Part shown: positions 45,503 to 56,395 of the stretch, one piece after another
Numbering within the stretch: the stretch's first letter is position 1
Layout of the letters: each line of letters begins with the position of its first letter
Assembly (NCBI GenBank): GCA_963854835.1
Contig: OY978530.1
Coordinates: 37,433,139 to 37,497,138 of the forward strand
Origin: Megamerina dolium
Taxonomy: Eukaryota; Arthropoda; Insecta; Diptera; Megamerinidae
Reading direction: 5' to 3'
Length of the DNA: 64,000 nt
The notes under the pieces: generated by a model
What the model was told of the DNA's origin: nothing
What the model saw: the letters and a program-made list of their open reading frames with translations, nothing else
The model's database searches: none
Program-made: the position numbers and the translations under genes

Positions 45503-47206
45503 TTAGTGTCTTAAGTACAATTTTAAATGGTTATTATGGTATGTCTTATACTTATTGTTTACGTTTAATATTGAATTTACGCCTAATGTTTTTACAATTT
45601 CGTAAGGTCCGTGATACGGGCTCTGATTTTTTGTTCTACTTTCTAATTTTACATACACTAAATCTCCTATCTTAAATCTTATTGTATTTGTATTTTTGTC
45701 ATAATTTTGTTTTCGTTTTTGTTTTGTTATATTAATTATATTTCTGGCATTTTCAATTGATGTCTTGAGTTTCATTTTTAGCTCATTGGCATAATTTTCA
45801 ATGTCGTATATTTTGTCTGTGTTATTTACATTGTCGCTTGGCAGCGATGGTAATTTACCGAAAACTAATTCGTACGGTGAATAGCCTGTGTCTACATGTG
45901 GTGTCGTGTTATACGCGAAAGTGTAATACGGTATCCATTTGTGCCATTCATAATCGTCGGCAAATGTAAGTAGATACTCGTTTAACGTTCTGTGGTTGCG
46001 TTCTAGTGACCCAATTGTTTGATGGTGATACGGAGCTGAGAATATTTGTTTTGTACCGAGTAATGTGCATACGTTGCGCATTAGTTCGTTTACAAATTCT
46101 GTCCCTCTGTCTGATTTTAATGTATGTATGAAACCGTATTTGAGAATGAGTTGCTCAACGAGCGTAATTGCAATTGTTTTTGCGTCTTTTGATTCAATGG
46201 GGTGCGCTATTACGAATTTGGACAAGTCGCATTGCATTGTCAATATGTATCTGTAACTGTTTGATATACGTAGTGGCCCTACTGTGTCAATTGATACTGT
46301 ATGGAATGTTGAGGTAGGTGTGTCTGTTATGACAAGCGGTTCTTTTATGTGTTTTGTTACTTTATTTTGTGTACATTTCTTGCAGTTATTTATGAATTCT
46401 TTGACCATTTGTCGCATGTTTTTCCAAATGTATCTTTGTTTAAGTTTCAAGACAGTTTTTCTGATACCTAAGTGTCCTGATATGTTTGAACAGTGAAATT
46501 CGTCAATGAGTTTGTATTTCTCTATGTTTCTTTTGATTTCTTTTGGAGCTTTATATATTAGTAATTTAATCGGCGCGCTTTTATTACTTTCTAATTCGTT
46601 ATATCTCTTCTTAAATGCATTCATTTTTATCTTTTTAAATATGTAATCATCTTCACAAAGGGCTAGCTCCTTTATACGTGAATTTCTCAATGTACCATGT
46701 AGTTTCTCCAGCATTGAATCTTGATTCAAAGGGTCATCGCTACAGGTTACGTGCACTTCGTTATTAATAATTTCAATTGTAGTACTACTTATATCTTTAA
46801 TTGTGAATTTTAATTTCATCAATTTTTTTACGTCATTAAAAGATGTACATTCCCAAATATGAAGTTGATCAGGCTTCTTAGGGTTTGTGTTTTCTTTAAT
46901 GCGTTCACCGGTATCAATATTTTTCTGCGCGTCTTTATTCTCATTCATATTTTCTTTACTTAACTTTGCGGCCTTGCTCCTTGTTATAATATTTAATTTT
47001 TCTTCTTTTTCTGTCGTTGGTATCATTTGTCTTAATATGTCACTGTCAATTTTGATGCGAGAAAGTGCATCTGCATTTGTGTTAATTTTTCCTTGTTTAT
47101 ACATGATTTCAAAATCATATTCAGATAAATCTATTCTGATTCTTGTCAATTTGGACGATGGGTTTCTGTGGGAAAATAGTGATACAAGTGGTCTGTGGTC
47201 AGTCAC
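45503..47206 (-). CDS. Element C: RNase H end and complete integrase, 567 codons
   Basis: An open frame on the minus strand. Residues 1-50 are the RNase H end (TDHRPLVSLFSHRNPSSK and NTNADALSR). A variable linker follows. The integrase HHCC zinc domain is at 238-278. The core has Asp307, Asp366 and Glu402 (35 residues between the last two). The GPYEIVKTLG end is near 535-545. All catalytic residues are kept. The ATG at 47206 is not a native start: upstream frames show the RT linker joined directly to RNase H. Whether any protein is made is unclear. Confidence 0.85.
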   Translation of the reverse strand: MTDHRPLVSLFSHRNPSSKLTRIRIDLSEYDFEIMYKQGKINTNADALSRIKIDSDILRQMIPTTEKEEKLNIITRSKAAKLSKENMNENKDAQKNIDTGERIKENTNPKKPDQLHIWECTSFNDVKKLMKLKFTIKDISSTTIEIINNEVHVTCSDDPLNQDSMLEKLHGTLRNSRIKELALCEDDYIFKKIKMNAFKKRYNELESNKSAPIKLLIYKAPKEIKRNIEKYKLIDEFHCSNISGHLGIRKTVLKLKQRYIWKNMRQMVKEFINNCKKCTQNKVTKHIKEPLVITDTPTSTFHTVSIDTVGPLRISNSYRYILTMQCDLSKFVIAHPIESKDAKTIAITLVEQLILKYGFIHTLKSDRGTEFVNELMRNVCTLLGTKQIFSAPYHHQTIGSLERNHRTLNEYLLTFADDYEWHKWIPYYTFAYNTTPHVDTGYSPYELVFGKLPSLPSDNVNNTDKIYDIENYANELKMKLKTSIENARNIINITKQKRKQNYDKNTNTIRFKIGDLVYVKLESRTKNQSPYHGPYEIVKTLGVNSILNVNNKYKTYHNNHLKLYLRH

Positions 47207-47580
47207 TACAATGAATTTTCTACCATATAGGTATGTCCTAAAATAGTTGATAACTGTTCGTCTTCTAAGTGGAATACAGTTTGGTATTTGTAGAATATTG
47301 TTTTTAATTCTGTTTCTGTTTCATTATCTAAGTTTTGTAAAGTTTAATGTAATTGGTTAAATTTTTTTGTCACAACGTATATTCTCAGCTTTCGTTTTTC
47401 ATCTAATATTCCCCTGGAGGCAATGGGTTGCTGTCCTCCGGGTCGCCCGCGTTTCCCTGGAATTGAACCATATTTACGCGGCGCCCGTTTCTATTTACAT
47501 TTGTACTTTGTTGGACATTTCGATTCCTATTGTTGTATTTTATTTTGTGAACTACTATAATATGTGCAGACATATTTTAA
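47207..47580 (-). pseudogene. Element C: Gag C-terminal scrap and RT-linker joint
   Basis: On the minus strand, about 47560-47410 gives an Asn/Arg-rich Gag end (NVQQSTNVNRNGRR; VQFQGNAGDPEDSNPLPPGE) and a stop. After it, about 47340-47250 gives a KYQTVFHLEDEQL segment, the linker normally placed before RT. It is followed within a few codons by LYGRKFIVVTDHRPL of RNase H. The whole RT catalytic domain is therefore deleted. Confidence 0.72.
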
Positions 47581-48280
47581 GAATGTCTTTCCTAGATCTT
47601 TATAACTTAAATTTTTTTTTTTTTTTTTTATAAATAGTTATAAATTGTAATGTTATAAATTGATAACTAATTAATTTATAGTTCAATTAATTTAGTTCAA
47701 CAATGAATTTAATTATATAAGAAAATATTTAGTCATAAAATATTAATAATATCTATTATTAACTACTATTGGCTCCGTCAAAATATTCTTCTACGTGGAA
47801 TTTGATTGTTTCTTCTCATTAGACATGTCGGTGGTTGGATAATTTGTCGCCTTGGATGTCTTTGTGGGCAATCAACATCAGTTAATAAATTCATTTGTAG
47901 TCGTCGGATTGTTGATGAAGTTGCAAACACTCTTGAATGTGTTGAACCGTTGATGAAATCTGACAGCAATGCCGCAAAATGTTTATATAGTTGCAAACAT
48001 TCTTGAATATGTTTGAACTGTCCATGAAACCTTATGTTCATTTCGAAAGAAAATTTAAAAAATAAAAGAAAAACAATTTTCTACGTCGTTACGATCCCTA
48101 TTTTTCTTCAAAGGAGAAGGATCAGAAAGTTCGAGGATCCTGGATCAGAATGGCCTGGTCCGAGTTGCAGTTGTATCCATTGATGATTTGTATTTGGCCC
48201 AATCCGAAAAATTCAAGAATTTGTCAATGCAATTGGTACGTATCTGATTTAATACAATTGTCGTTTAGGCAGGATCGCCA
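47581..48280 (-). other. Element C leader and deleted Gag region
   Basis: AT-rich non-coding sequence up to the 5' LTR. The minus-strand bases beside the LTR (TGGCGATCCTGCCTAAACGA) are the expected place for a primer site; I could not match them to a tRNA from memory. Confidence 0.55.
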
Positions 48281-48962
48281 TGTGGAGATATTACTAGTAT
48301 TGCGCATACACATGTGTAGCAGCAAACTAGAAATATGCTCAAGAAGATCACCGACTGACCTCCTACTCCGGTGCGTCTTCGTTACTAAAACCTACTAACG
48401 AAGGCGCAGGCAAGAAATATTTATCAAGCTACTTGCCGTAGCTGCTTATAGGCTAAAGAGCCGAAATGAGAAATAAATTAAGACACAAGACAGTTTGCGT
48501 TCCAACTAAATTCTGATTTTATTATACAATTTTAGTGGTATTTATACACAATAAATTGTTGGAAAGTCAACAATGCTCCACCTCCAGCATTTCCATGCAG
48601 TCATAGTCAGCCAATCAAAATTAGCTGACTCTTCCAAAATTTTGGGTATTTCATATTATTGTTATGGTATTCAAATGTAAGCACATTCCATTGCATTAGT
48701 CAATGTTGACCTAATTATAGTTCGTTCGCATTCTTGCAATGGCATGTGCTGCTTGGTGGTTGCGAATGCAGCGAACTACATAGTGTCAAATAACACAGCA
48801 CTTTGCTGGCGACAATGAGTCGCTCAATGCGGTGCATTGCTTGGTGCATTAACGAAAGTGTTAATTGACGTGGGTCAATGCATTGGTTTGTGCATTGGCA
48901 TGTACTGTTAATTGACATGGGTAGTGCGATGTGTGTGGCATAGTGCATGTATGTACACTACA
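48281..48962 (-). repeat. 5' LTR of element C
   Basis: Starts TGTGGAGATATTACTAG and ends TGTACACTACA. About 99.4% identical by eye to the other LTR, with differences near the start, near 48507-48512 and near 48789. Confidence 0.93.
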
Positions 48963-48966
48963 TTAC

Positions 48967-49147
48967 ATACATAATTACTTACCTCTACATATTTGAATAT
49001 TATATACTGAAATACTTGTACATACTTACCTCTTTTGAATCCGTTATTTTTAGTTTTAATAGGCCAAGTGAAAAATTGAAATAAGAAATAAAGTTAGTCT
49101 TAATTAGTAATTGGCAAATTCATCTTGAATAAGCTCAAGATTTTTCA
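48967..49147 (+). repeat. 3' LTR of element A, second half
   Basis: Matches the second half of 41827-42133 (ATACATAATTACTTACC to GATTTTTCA) with small differences, including four extra bases near 49025. Confidence 0.9.
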
Positions 49148-50244
49148 CTGACCATACGTGTTATCAACGTATCTATTTTCGCAAAACAGAACGGAAAATG
49201 TTCAAAGTTTCGAACTGGAAACTGTGAAATTTGGTGTTAACTGTGCGCCATATTTAGCTATCAGAACGTTATTGCAACTAGCAAAAGAAAAGAAAAGAGT
49301 TAACCCCATTGGAACGCTGGTTCTGATTGTTTCTTTTTTACACCTGGGCCCCTCCCAAACAAGGCGTCGTTCACCAAGCGTGAAGTTCTATCTATCGTTG
49401 CAAAGTTATTTGATCCTGCTGGCTGGTTGGCGCCAAAGATTATCGTTGCAAAATTGGTAATGCAACAGTTGTGGCTCGATCATACTGATTGGGATGAGAA
49501 TTAAAGCACTCTGCGTAAGTGGCAGACTTTTTTGTCAGATTATCCTTATCTGACTACCATACGGATTCCACGTTTCGTTGAGTTCACCCCCGATTGCACA
49601 GTCGAGTTCCACGGTTTCTGCGATGCGTCAGAGAAAGCCTACGCAGCCGCAATTTATGTTTGAGTAGAAGGTTCATCCGGTGAGATATACAGCAACTTGT
49701 TGACAGCTAAAACGCGCGTTGCGCCCATTAAGACGCTCTCACTACCCCGTTTAGAACTTTGTGGCGCGGAATTATTGGCGCGGATGTTTGATACGTTAAT
49801 GCCGCAACTAAATGTACCAAAGTATGGTTTGTATGCGTGGACCGACTCTACCATTGTTCTAGCGTAGTTACAAAAGCCGCCATGTCACTGGACTACGTTC
49901 GTTGCAAACCGGGTTTCGTCCATAATCGAAAAGGTTGGGATTCGAATTGGCGGCATGTTATCTCCTCCGAGAATCCGACCGATCTGGCAACTCGTGGCAC
50001 TACTGCCAAAGAACTTGCTGGCAATAATTTGTGGTGGAATGGGCCTACGTGGTTGAAGAGGCCATGTCGGAGCTGGCCCACGGGAACGGTTCATGCAGAT
50101 TTGGTACTCATTCCTGAGATTAGGGTCGTAAAATCTCACTTCGTGAGATCGGAAGATTCTGATGATATTTTGAACCGGTTCTCTTCTTTCTCTCGCGCAT
50201 TGCGCGTTATATCTTATATCTTTCGATATTTCCACAATTCCTAA
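49148..50244 (+). pseudogene. BEL element B RT end and RNase H region
   Basis: After the target duplication the RT sequence of B resumes (FELETVKFGVNCAPYLAIRTL). The YVDD region is then missing: the text jumps near 49335 to the connection region (FTKREVLSIVAKLFDPAGWLAP). RNase H-type motifs follow in shifting frames ([49 protein letters not shown]), then the NPTDLATRG and LWWNGPTWL motifs. Stops at about 49502, 49662 and 49865 and several frame changes make it dead. Confidence 0.83.
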
Positions 50245-50277
50245 GCTACGCGACGAACTCAATGTAGATTTGCTTCG

Positions 50278-50990
50278 TTGAGTATATCGGCTGAAGAAAT
50301 AACTTTCACACGTAATAGTCTGATTATGTTATGCCAACAGCGACATTTCCTCCAGGAGTACGCGGACTTATCGAATAAGGTCCCCATTTCTCGGAAAAGC
50401 GACATACTGACGCTCAATCCGGTTCTCGATTCACGAGGTGTAATGCGTGTGATTGGACGCTTGGTGCATTCACCAGCGCTCTCTTACAGAGAAGGATTCC
50501 CAATACTTCTTCCATATGCTGGACGCTTCACACAACTTTTGGTCGAATTCGTGCATCTGATTTCCATACACAGCTCTAATCAATTGCTTCTGCGCTTGCT
50601 ACGCATGGAATTCTGGGTACCGAAATTGAAAAACCTAGTCAAAACTACGGTACATAAATGTAAGGCCTGCCTCCTAAAAAAGCAGAGACACTATACTCCT
50701 ATAATGGCCGCGTTGCAGCCTCAGTGCACTTCGCTTTCTAGACCATACTCCACAACCACAACCATTCGCCAGCCCTGATAATGGAACGTCTTTTGTAGGC
50801 GCTTCTCGGGCTCTACGAGCAGAAAATTAACAATTTCTGCGTCAAATACGTGAACGAGTTGAATCTTCGCAGAACCACCAAAGCTTAGAATGGCGTGTCA
50901 TTCCTGCTGGGGATCCACATATGGGTGGCATCTGGGAAGCAAGGGAAACCATCCATTGCGCGTATGTCCGCGATTTATCATGGTGTCGCT
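50278..50990 (+). pseudogene. BEL element B integrase remnant
   Basis: The open stretch 50278-50778 holds the region before integrase and its H2C2 zinc domain (EFVHLISIHSSNQLLLRLLRMEFW and then HKCKACLLKK). Core motifs follow only as scraps to about 50990: a D-N-G-T-S-F-V-G-A-like segment at 50780 and PHMGGIWEA with the Glu at 50918-50945. The central part of the core is deleted. Confidence 0.78.
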
Positions 50991-51003
50991 AGTTAGGAGG
51001 TTT

Positions 51004-51437
51004 GAGGTTGCAATGAAGTATCGATGATGTTTTAATTGTTTGGCCTACAATCACACTGTGGCTCGATGCAATGTTCCATCCCGATGTCAGCAGTGTTCTA
51101 GGAAACACCATTCATTACTCCACGAACCAAAAAAACCAGGTCGAACGCGAAACTACGCACAAAGGCAAAGAAACGCGATCCTCCACCTCCTACTCCTCAA
51201 CAGCAACCAGCCTAAATATCATGGGGCTGCATGGAGGTGCTCTCAGCGTCACCAGTTGCTCCGCAACTCGTGGTGTTCATCCAGCGCACCGCCCAACCTA
51301 CTATTTCGTTTTACCAGACGAATGCGATAATGGGAGCGCAAAACCACCCAGCATTTGCGTCTTCACCCATGATTATGCTGTCACTTCAACACCTGAATTG
51401 GACGTCTGGCCAATTTTAAGGAGTCGCCATTACTAGT
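51004..51437 (+). pseudogene. Misplaced Gag zinc-knuckle segment near the 3' end of element B
   Basis: After the integrase scrap the translation gives FNCLAYNHTVARCNVPSRCQ, then CSRKHHSLLHEPKKP, a BEL Gag zinc-knuckle block, followed by broken sequence ending with RSRHY and a stop. Gag normally lies at the start of the element, so this copy is rearranged or chimeric. Confidence 0.65.
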
Positions 51438-51694
51438 TCTAATATTTGCTATTTATTGCATATTGAATTTTGAATTATCTTCTACATTGTATCTTTAAGT
51501 TTTTTTTTTTTAATTATTTTCCTTTACATTGTTTTTTTTTTAATTATATTAACTTGTTTGAATTTATCGAATGTATCTTTATATCGTTCTGTTTTTAGTT
51601 TCATATTAATTTTAGTTCAATTTATTTCCCTTCCTCTCCGTCTCTGGCGTTGGCTTTAGGTCCCCATTGCAGTAATCCTGCAAGGGGGGCGGAA
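51438..51694 (+). other. Element B 3' untranslated region and polypurine tract
   Basis: T-rich sequence ending with CAAGGGGGGCGGAA (51681-51694) directly before the 3' LTR, a good polypurine tract. Confidence 0.8.
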
Positions 51695-52338
51695 TGTCTA
51701 CGCCAGAAAATTACATCGCGCGCACTGTCTGGATTTCGGTTGCACCTTTATAGAAGGCGAGTTGCACTGCTGGCTTAATCTGTGTTGAGCTGGCATGGTT
51801 CATTCGATTATTTGTTCTTTTATTACTATTATTATTATTTTTGCCTACACGAGGACAGTGGGTGCGTTTTTCTCATTTATATATATATATTTTTTTTCAA
51901 GTATGTTTTTTACACTAATTTATACATTTTAAATATACTTAATTGCAATTGTGAAACTTATTTTATTCGATTTTTACTATAATAAAGTAGTGCCTTGTGA
52001 GTATTTAAATTCCGTTTAATTATTTGTGATTCAACAAGTGGATTACGTAAGAAAAATTTCTCCTGCCCTCTAATTGGATACATTTCGTGGTGTGTGTGCA
52101 CATCACGAAATGTACCCGAATTTATCATTGTCTACAACAATTTCACAAGAAAATAAGACACATCGAAGGAGAGGTATTGAAATCTATATCTTTTGAGAAC
52201 TGAACGAAACAACAACCATCTACAGCAACATCAGAATTTAGGATGCACGTCATCCAGAACGACAACAACCTCACCCTTCAGTACTACAGCAAATCGGAGC
52301 TACCAAGACATGACTCCACCGGCATCTCTTTCAACTAA
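51695..52338 (+). repeat. 3' LTR of BEL element B
   Basis: Starts TGTCTACGCCAG and ends TTTCAACTAA. It aligns with 34370-34820 at both ends. About 190 bp in the middle (52105-52300) have no counterpart in the 5' LTR; the first of these bases form a small palindrome with ACATTTCGTG upstream. Confidence 0.82.
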
Positions 52339-53038
52339 CTCTTTCCTATAAGCAACTAACAGAAAGTTCCCGTGCTCCTCCTGCTACCTCAAAACAGGAT
52401 TTGCATCAACTGCCTGGCAACCTTACATATCTCACATACTGCACTGACATAGTTTATACGCGTATAAATAATCCCGTGTATTAATTTCACATTTTTTGCT
52501 ACATATTCATAAGCCGAGTCATATCATGCGCTCAAGACACGCAGATATGATTTTAGAACTTGTCAAAAGCGTTATATATTCTGGCAATACCGAAATTTGG
52601 AATTAATAACGTTGAAAGTGCTCTACAAGCTCAACGTTTGTCAACTATGTTGACTTGCCAATCCCGTTGATCTGGTCTGCAACCAGCCCTTATAGAATCT
52701 ATCCACCTGAGATGGAAGGATGGACAACACTCCACAATCAATACTCTACTATCAACTATCATCAATCAACATTTAGCATCTCTGACGACTTCTCCCTCCC
52801 TTTTTGCAAGTAGTATTGTATTATTTAGAAAATATTGTATATCACTCCTTATTAATTATTGAACTAAAATTCCCGCAGTACTAATCCTGATCGAAACAAT
52901 TGTTAATTTAATTCTTTTTAATATTAGCATTAAGTACATGAAATACCTAATTTTAATTTTAATTTAAAAATTTGTGCATTCCCTCCGTCTCGTGTAGAGG
53001 TTCAGTCTCTTTTGTAGTACTCCTGAAAAGGGGGGGAA
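52339..53038 (+). mobile_element. Right part of BEL fragment D with polypurine tract
   Basis: 52345-52590 matches the reverse complement of 62101-62346 almost base for base, continuing the sequence broken off at 34369. The remainder has no readable pol domain (large deletion) and ends in AAAAGGGGGGGAA (53026-53038), a polypurine tract. Confidence 0.75.
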
Positions 53039-53260
53039 TATTTACGCCAGAACGCATATGTCGGTAACTAATTTATAAATTATAACTTTCAGTGGGTTGG
53101 CAGCCCCAGTCAAATTATTGTTTATTATCATTTGAAAGAACATTCTTTGGCATTTATTTTTTGAAGATTATGTCTTTCAAATGTGTTACGAATGATTATT
53201 ATTTTGAATTTTAAAATGATTTTATTATCGAAATATAAATCGATTTAATGGACGACTTCA
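53039..53260 (+). repeat. Probable 3' LTR fragment of D
   Basis: Begins TATTTACGCCAGAA right after the polypurine tract, similar to the TGTCTACGCCAG start of the B LTR. No second copy is available, so the end is not defined. Confidence 0.45.
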
Positions 53261-53261
53261 G

Positions 53262-53279
53262 GCCCCACGTTGGGCGCCA
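53262..53279 (-). other. tRNA-Lys(CTT)-type primer binding site, minus orientation
   Basis: Plus-strand GCCCCACGTTGGGCGCCA equals a tRNA-Lys(CTT) 3' end, so the minus strand reads as a primer site. An LTR of a minus-strand element would start near 53284. A 16-bp piece of the site region (GGGCGCCATTATTGTT) recurs at 53533-53548. Confidence 0.55.
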
Positions 53280-55115
53280 TTATTGTTATGTTAATTGCTT
53301 TATTTACATCTTTATGTCTTCAAAATAATGCCCACACGACACCAATATGTCCGTATGTCAATTCATTTTATGTCCTTGTACACCCATGTCTGTCCACAAC
53401 TAAGTACACATATAAGCGTATATGCACCCGTTGTAACACACACACATGCACACTCCGGTCGTCACCTCACAGAGTAATGTACTCGGTGTTGTAACACTAC
53501 AAACAAAACAATAGCAGGCTTTTATTTTATTTGGGCGCCATTATTGTTCATCCATTATAATGCACCCCCAGTGGCCTTGCACCAGCTGGCTAGAGTATTC
53601 AGGGCGTGGTCCTCAACCCACCACTGAGAGGCAATGGATGAACAATAATGCCCACCATCATTGTGGACATGGGCACTCCATCCGACAGTTACCCGAAACA
53701 AAACCACCACATATACACAAATCCACAGCACGACATATCCTCTTATCGTCACGCTCAACCTGGCATGCCTATTGTGTGCTCCCTCCCTTCCTGGATTGAC
53801 CATGCACGCCATCAAAATCGTGAACAATCCCCACTACGAAAAAAGTATATGTACATATATGTATATGACTACATGTAAATTTGCGGAAAGTTTGCGCTGC
53901 GCTTACGCACGCAGAGATGAAAATTGGGGGAAACACAAAAAAAAACAGAAACCCGAAATAAATCGTCACCAAAACAAAATACTAAATGCATGCACCTTAA
54001 TCATACCCATCCTACTGAGCTCAATGGGGGGGTTATGGGGGAATGCCTCCACTTGCACCACTTAATGTGCAAGCACCCGATATTCGCGATTGCTACACAA
54101 ATCAAAAATTTTCCCCTCAACTCACTCACTTGCGTCTCGAACGCACGCAACGCACGGAAAGAAAAATTATTCTGTTATCAACGGTTTCAACGGAAACCGC
54201 AATTTTTCTTAACGGAATTTTCCGCTATATCAAAAATATATATATCATAATACAAAAAAAAATATGTAATAAATAATGGAAACCGATATTAGCGGGTCCG
54301 TGGAAAACCGTTATTTTGCTAACAAAATTTTCTGAGCAAAATAAATCGATACTTAAATATTTAAAATATACAACATGTAAAATATGACACCAAAAATACG
54401 CGTTACACAAAATTTAACGCTAACGCAACAAAATTAAGGTATTCAACTTGTATATATATTCTCTTTCGGTGGCAACCTGGTACTGCTATCTTGTCTGGAC
54501 TTTTGCAATTCTGGCCTTAAGTACCATCTCTAATTGCCATTACTTTGTTTACCTTTTTAGACAGACTTTGTTTACATTCACATAGGTCAACAAATAATGA
54601 ATTTTGGTTGTTTGTGCGCGTCCAGAATTGCCAGTGATTCCAATCGTGGAACACTTGAGTATACCAAATGATAATCGCGGTTGTGTTATTCCGCTTATAC
54701 GAAAAAAATTATTCTCGCCACGGTGAAAAGTGATGAAAAAAACATCTCGTGCCGTGATCCTCGACTTCAATAGAGAAAGTGCTCATTCGGGCCGAATGCG
54801 CCCATATTATCCATATGTGTCGGTTTTTTAATACATATAAAACTCGCACTAATATGCGTGCGTCGTTTGCGATTTCCTCCCAGAATTTATATGCGGTATG
54901 TTGCACTATATGCATTCACGAGCATATATGCGTGCATATATACGTGTGAATTATAAAAGATTTCACAGCACAACATATGTACAGGTGAGTACTATTTTCT
55001 CCTGTTCCAAACATACTCTCTTCTAGCACACCGGACCCCACACTTGGAGCAGCTTTCTGGTGGTAAGCCCCATAAAAAATAGAAATAAAAGAAACTTAGT
55101 ACTTATCTTTGGATA
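53280..55115. other. Unassigned region with a hairpin at 53533-53654
   Basis: No supported gene. Inverted repeats lie at 53541-53557 (ATTATTGTTCATCCATT) and 53634-53650, enclosed by GGGC/GCCC, and enclose about 76 bp. The sequence may be LTR and internal DNA of the minus-strand element primed at 53262-53279. The rest is AT-rich. Confidence 0.45.
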
Positions 55116-55529
55116 ATGCCCATTGCTGGATTGCTCTGCGCGTACCTTCTGTGCTGCTGCTTCGCATTAATTTTGTCACCGGATCACTGTGCTATTCCCA
55201 GCATGTGCTGCTCCTGGACAGACGTTAATTCCTCCACAGAGTATACAGGTACGTATGAACATCAATCGCCTCTGTCCATAACCAATATTAATTTTCACTG
55301 GATTTATTCACTGCTACACTTTTCTACAGTTTCAGACAATGACACACTAACACACATTCATCACCGGGCCAACTTGCCAACGTCTACACTCAACTTGAAA
55401 AAAAATCTTAACTGCCTCTTCCGCAAGCAACGGATCGACTCTATATACCCTCGGTGGCAAGAAAAATATATCTATCTTGGCTACCAACACCGACACAATC
55501 GACTACCGGTTTGTGCCGAAGTAGGATGA
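55116..55529 (+). CDS. Unrecognised 137-codon ORF with signal-peptide-like start
   Basis: The first ~25 residues are hydrophobic and Leu/Cys-rich (MPIAGLLCAYLLCCCFALIL), followed by several cysteines, then a polar region with no motif I know. Nearby are a donor-like GTACGT at 55249, a donor-like GTAAGT at 55609, and an acceptor-like pyrimidine run with CAG at 55818-55839. These could mark a spliced host gene or an env-like or untranslated part of a retroelement. Length and composition alone do not prove coding. It could equally be chance. Confidence 0.25.
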   Translation: MPIAGLLCAYLLCCCFALILSPDHCAIPSMCCSWTDVNSSTEYTGTYEHQSPLSITNINFHWIYSLLHFSTVSDNDTLTHIHHRANLPTSTLNLKKNLNCLFRKQRIDSIYPRWQEKYIYLGYQHRHNRLPVCAEVG

Positions 55530-55608
55530 TGTCCTTCGTCAACCAACGGTGGGTATTCAACACATTCACACCCCCATTCAAATACCGCAGTCGACGGGCA
55601 ACGTCTGC

Positions 55609-55839
55609 GTAAGTACCTTTTGTACATTTATGTTAGCAACATAGAAATATAGTTTAACAGTTTTATACATGTTACCTACAGTTTTGGCTATGTTATTAAC
55701 AGCTTTGCATATGTTGACAACAGCTTTTCTTTATGCTGTTTTCTCCATTATGCAAATCTATACACACATATCCATTTTACCCACCATTTCACATGTCTAA
55801 TTTTTTTTTATTTGTTTTCTTTCATTATTTTCTTTTCAG
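55609..55839 (+). other. Possible 231-nt intron
   Basis: GTAAGTACC at 55609 and a T/C-rich tract ending TCTTTTCAG at 55839 give a good insect-style donor and acceptor pair. There is no matching protein to support exons. Confidence 0.25.
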
Positions 55840-56066
55840 AAAATTTAGACAGCAGGCCACACGCAACAAATGTTGGCCGCGGCTACGTCTCAGATGGTCC
55901 ATCCGTTGAGTCCAATTTTCGATGACTTGTTTTTGCACAAGCTGTATTTTGTACGCTTTCAATTTAAGATGAGAATTTAATAAGAGAATATGATTCGTGT
56001 ACATCTTTATCCCAACATGTGCTCATACTTACTAACCTACACACACACACACAAATATGTACATGA

Positions 56067-56271
<205 letters not shown>

Positions 56272-56395
56272 TTTATTTATTTGACAGAATTAGAGTATTA
56301 ACTAAATTAATACCTAATTGAGGGTGTAGCAGCAATAGCAGCAATGGCCTTCAGCTGCTTATGGATGAAAGGAGAGAGTTAAAATACGACAGTTA

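Larger units (their letters stand above)
44689..48962 (-). mobile_element. Ty3/gypsy element C inside the LTR of A, RT deleted
   Basis: LTRs of 682 bp (44689-45370 and 48281-48962) show only about four differences and are flanked by perfect TTAC duplications (44685-44688 and 48963-48966). The internal region is 2.9 kb on the minus strand: leader, a Gag C-terminal scrap, and a joint between the protease-RT linker and the end of RNase H, followed by a complete integrase. The family is gypsy-like; I could not name it. Confidence 0.93.
41827..49147 (+). mobile_element. BEL element A, inserted in B and itself split by C
   Basis: The 5' LTR is 41827-42133. The 3' LTR is 44542-44688 plus about 48967-49147, interrupted by element C. 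A tRNA-Lys-like primer site follows the 5' LTR. The internal region is 2.4 kb: a leader, then the end of RNase H, integrase fragments and DUF5641. Gag, protease and RT are deleted. Flanking 5-mers TTGAC and CTGAC differ at one base. The LTRs look about 98% alike apart from copy number of a short repeat. Confidence 0.88.
34370..52338 (+). mobile_element. BEL element B, about 18 kb including nested insertions
   Basis: The 5' LTR is at 34370-34820 and the 3' LTR at 51695-52338, in the same orientation. Gag, protease and RT start lie at 39748-41826. RT end, RNase H and integrase resume at 49148 after element A. The RT reading frame continues exactly across A. Other insertions are a solo SAP-family LTR (36543-36979) and inverted BEL element E (about 36984-39600). 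The LTRs are about 95% alike where they align, and the 3' copy has about 190 bp extra. The coding regions are broken in many places. Confidence 0.8.

Noticed and set aside
54000..54300. Short plus-strand ORFs around 53924-54276
   Set aside because: Overlapping frames without motifs in AT-rich DNA; nothing supports one over another.
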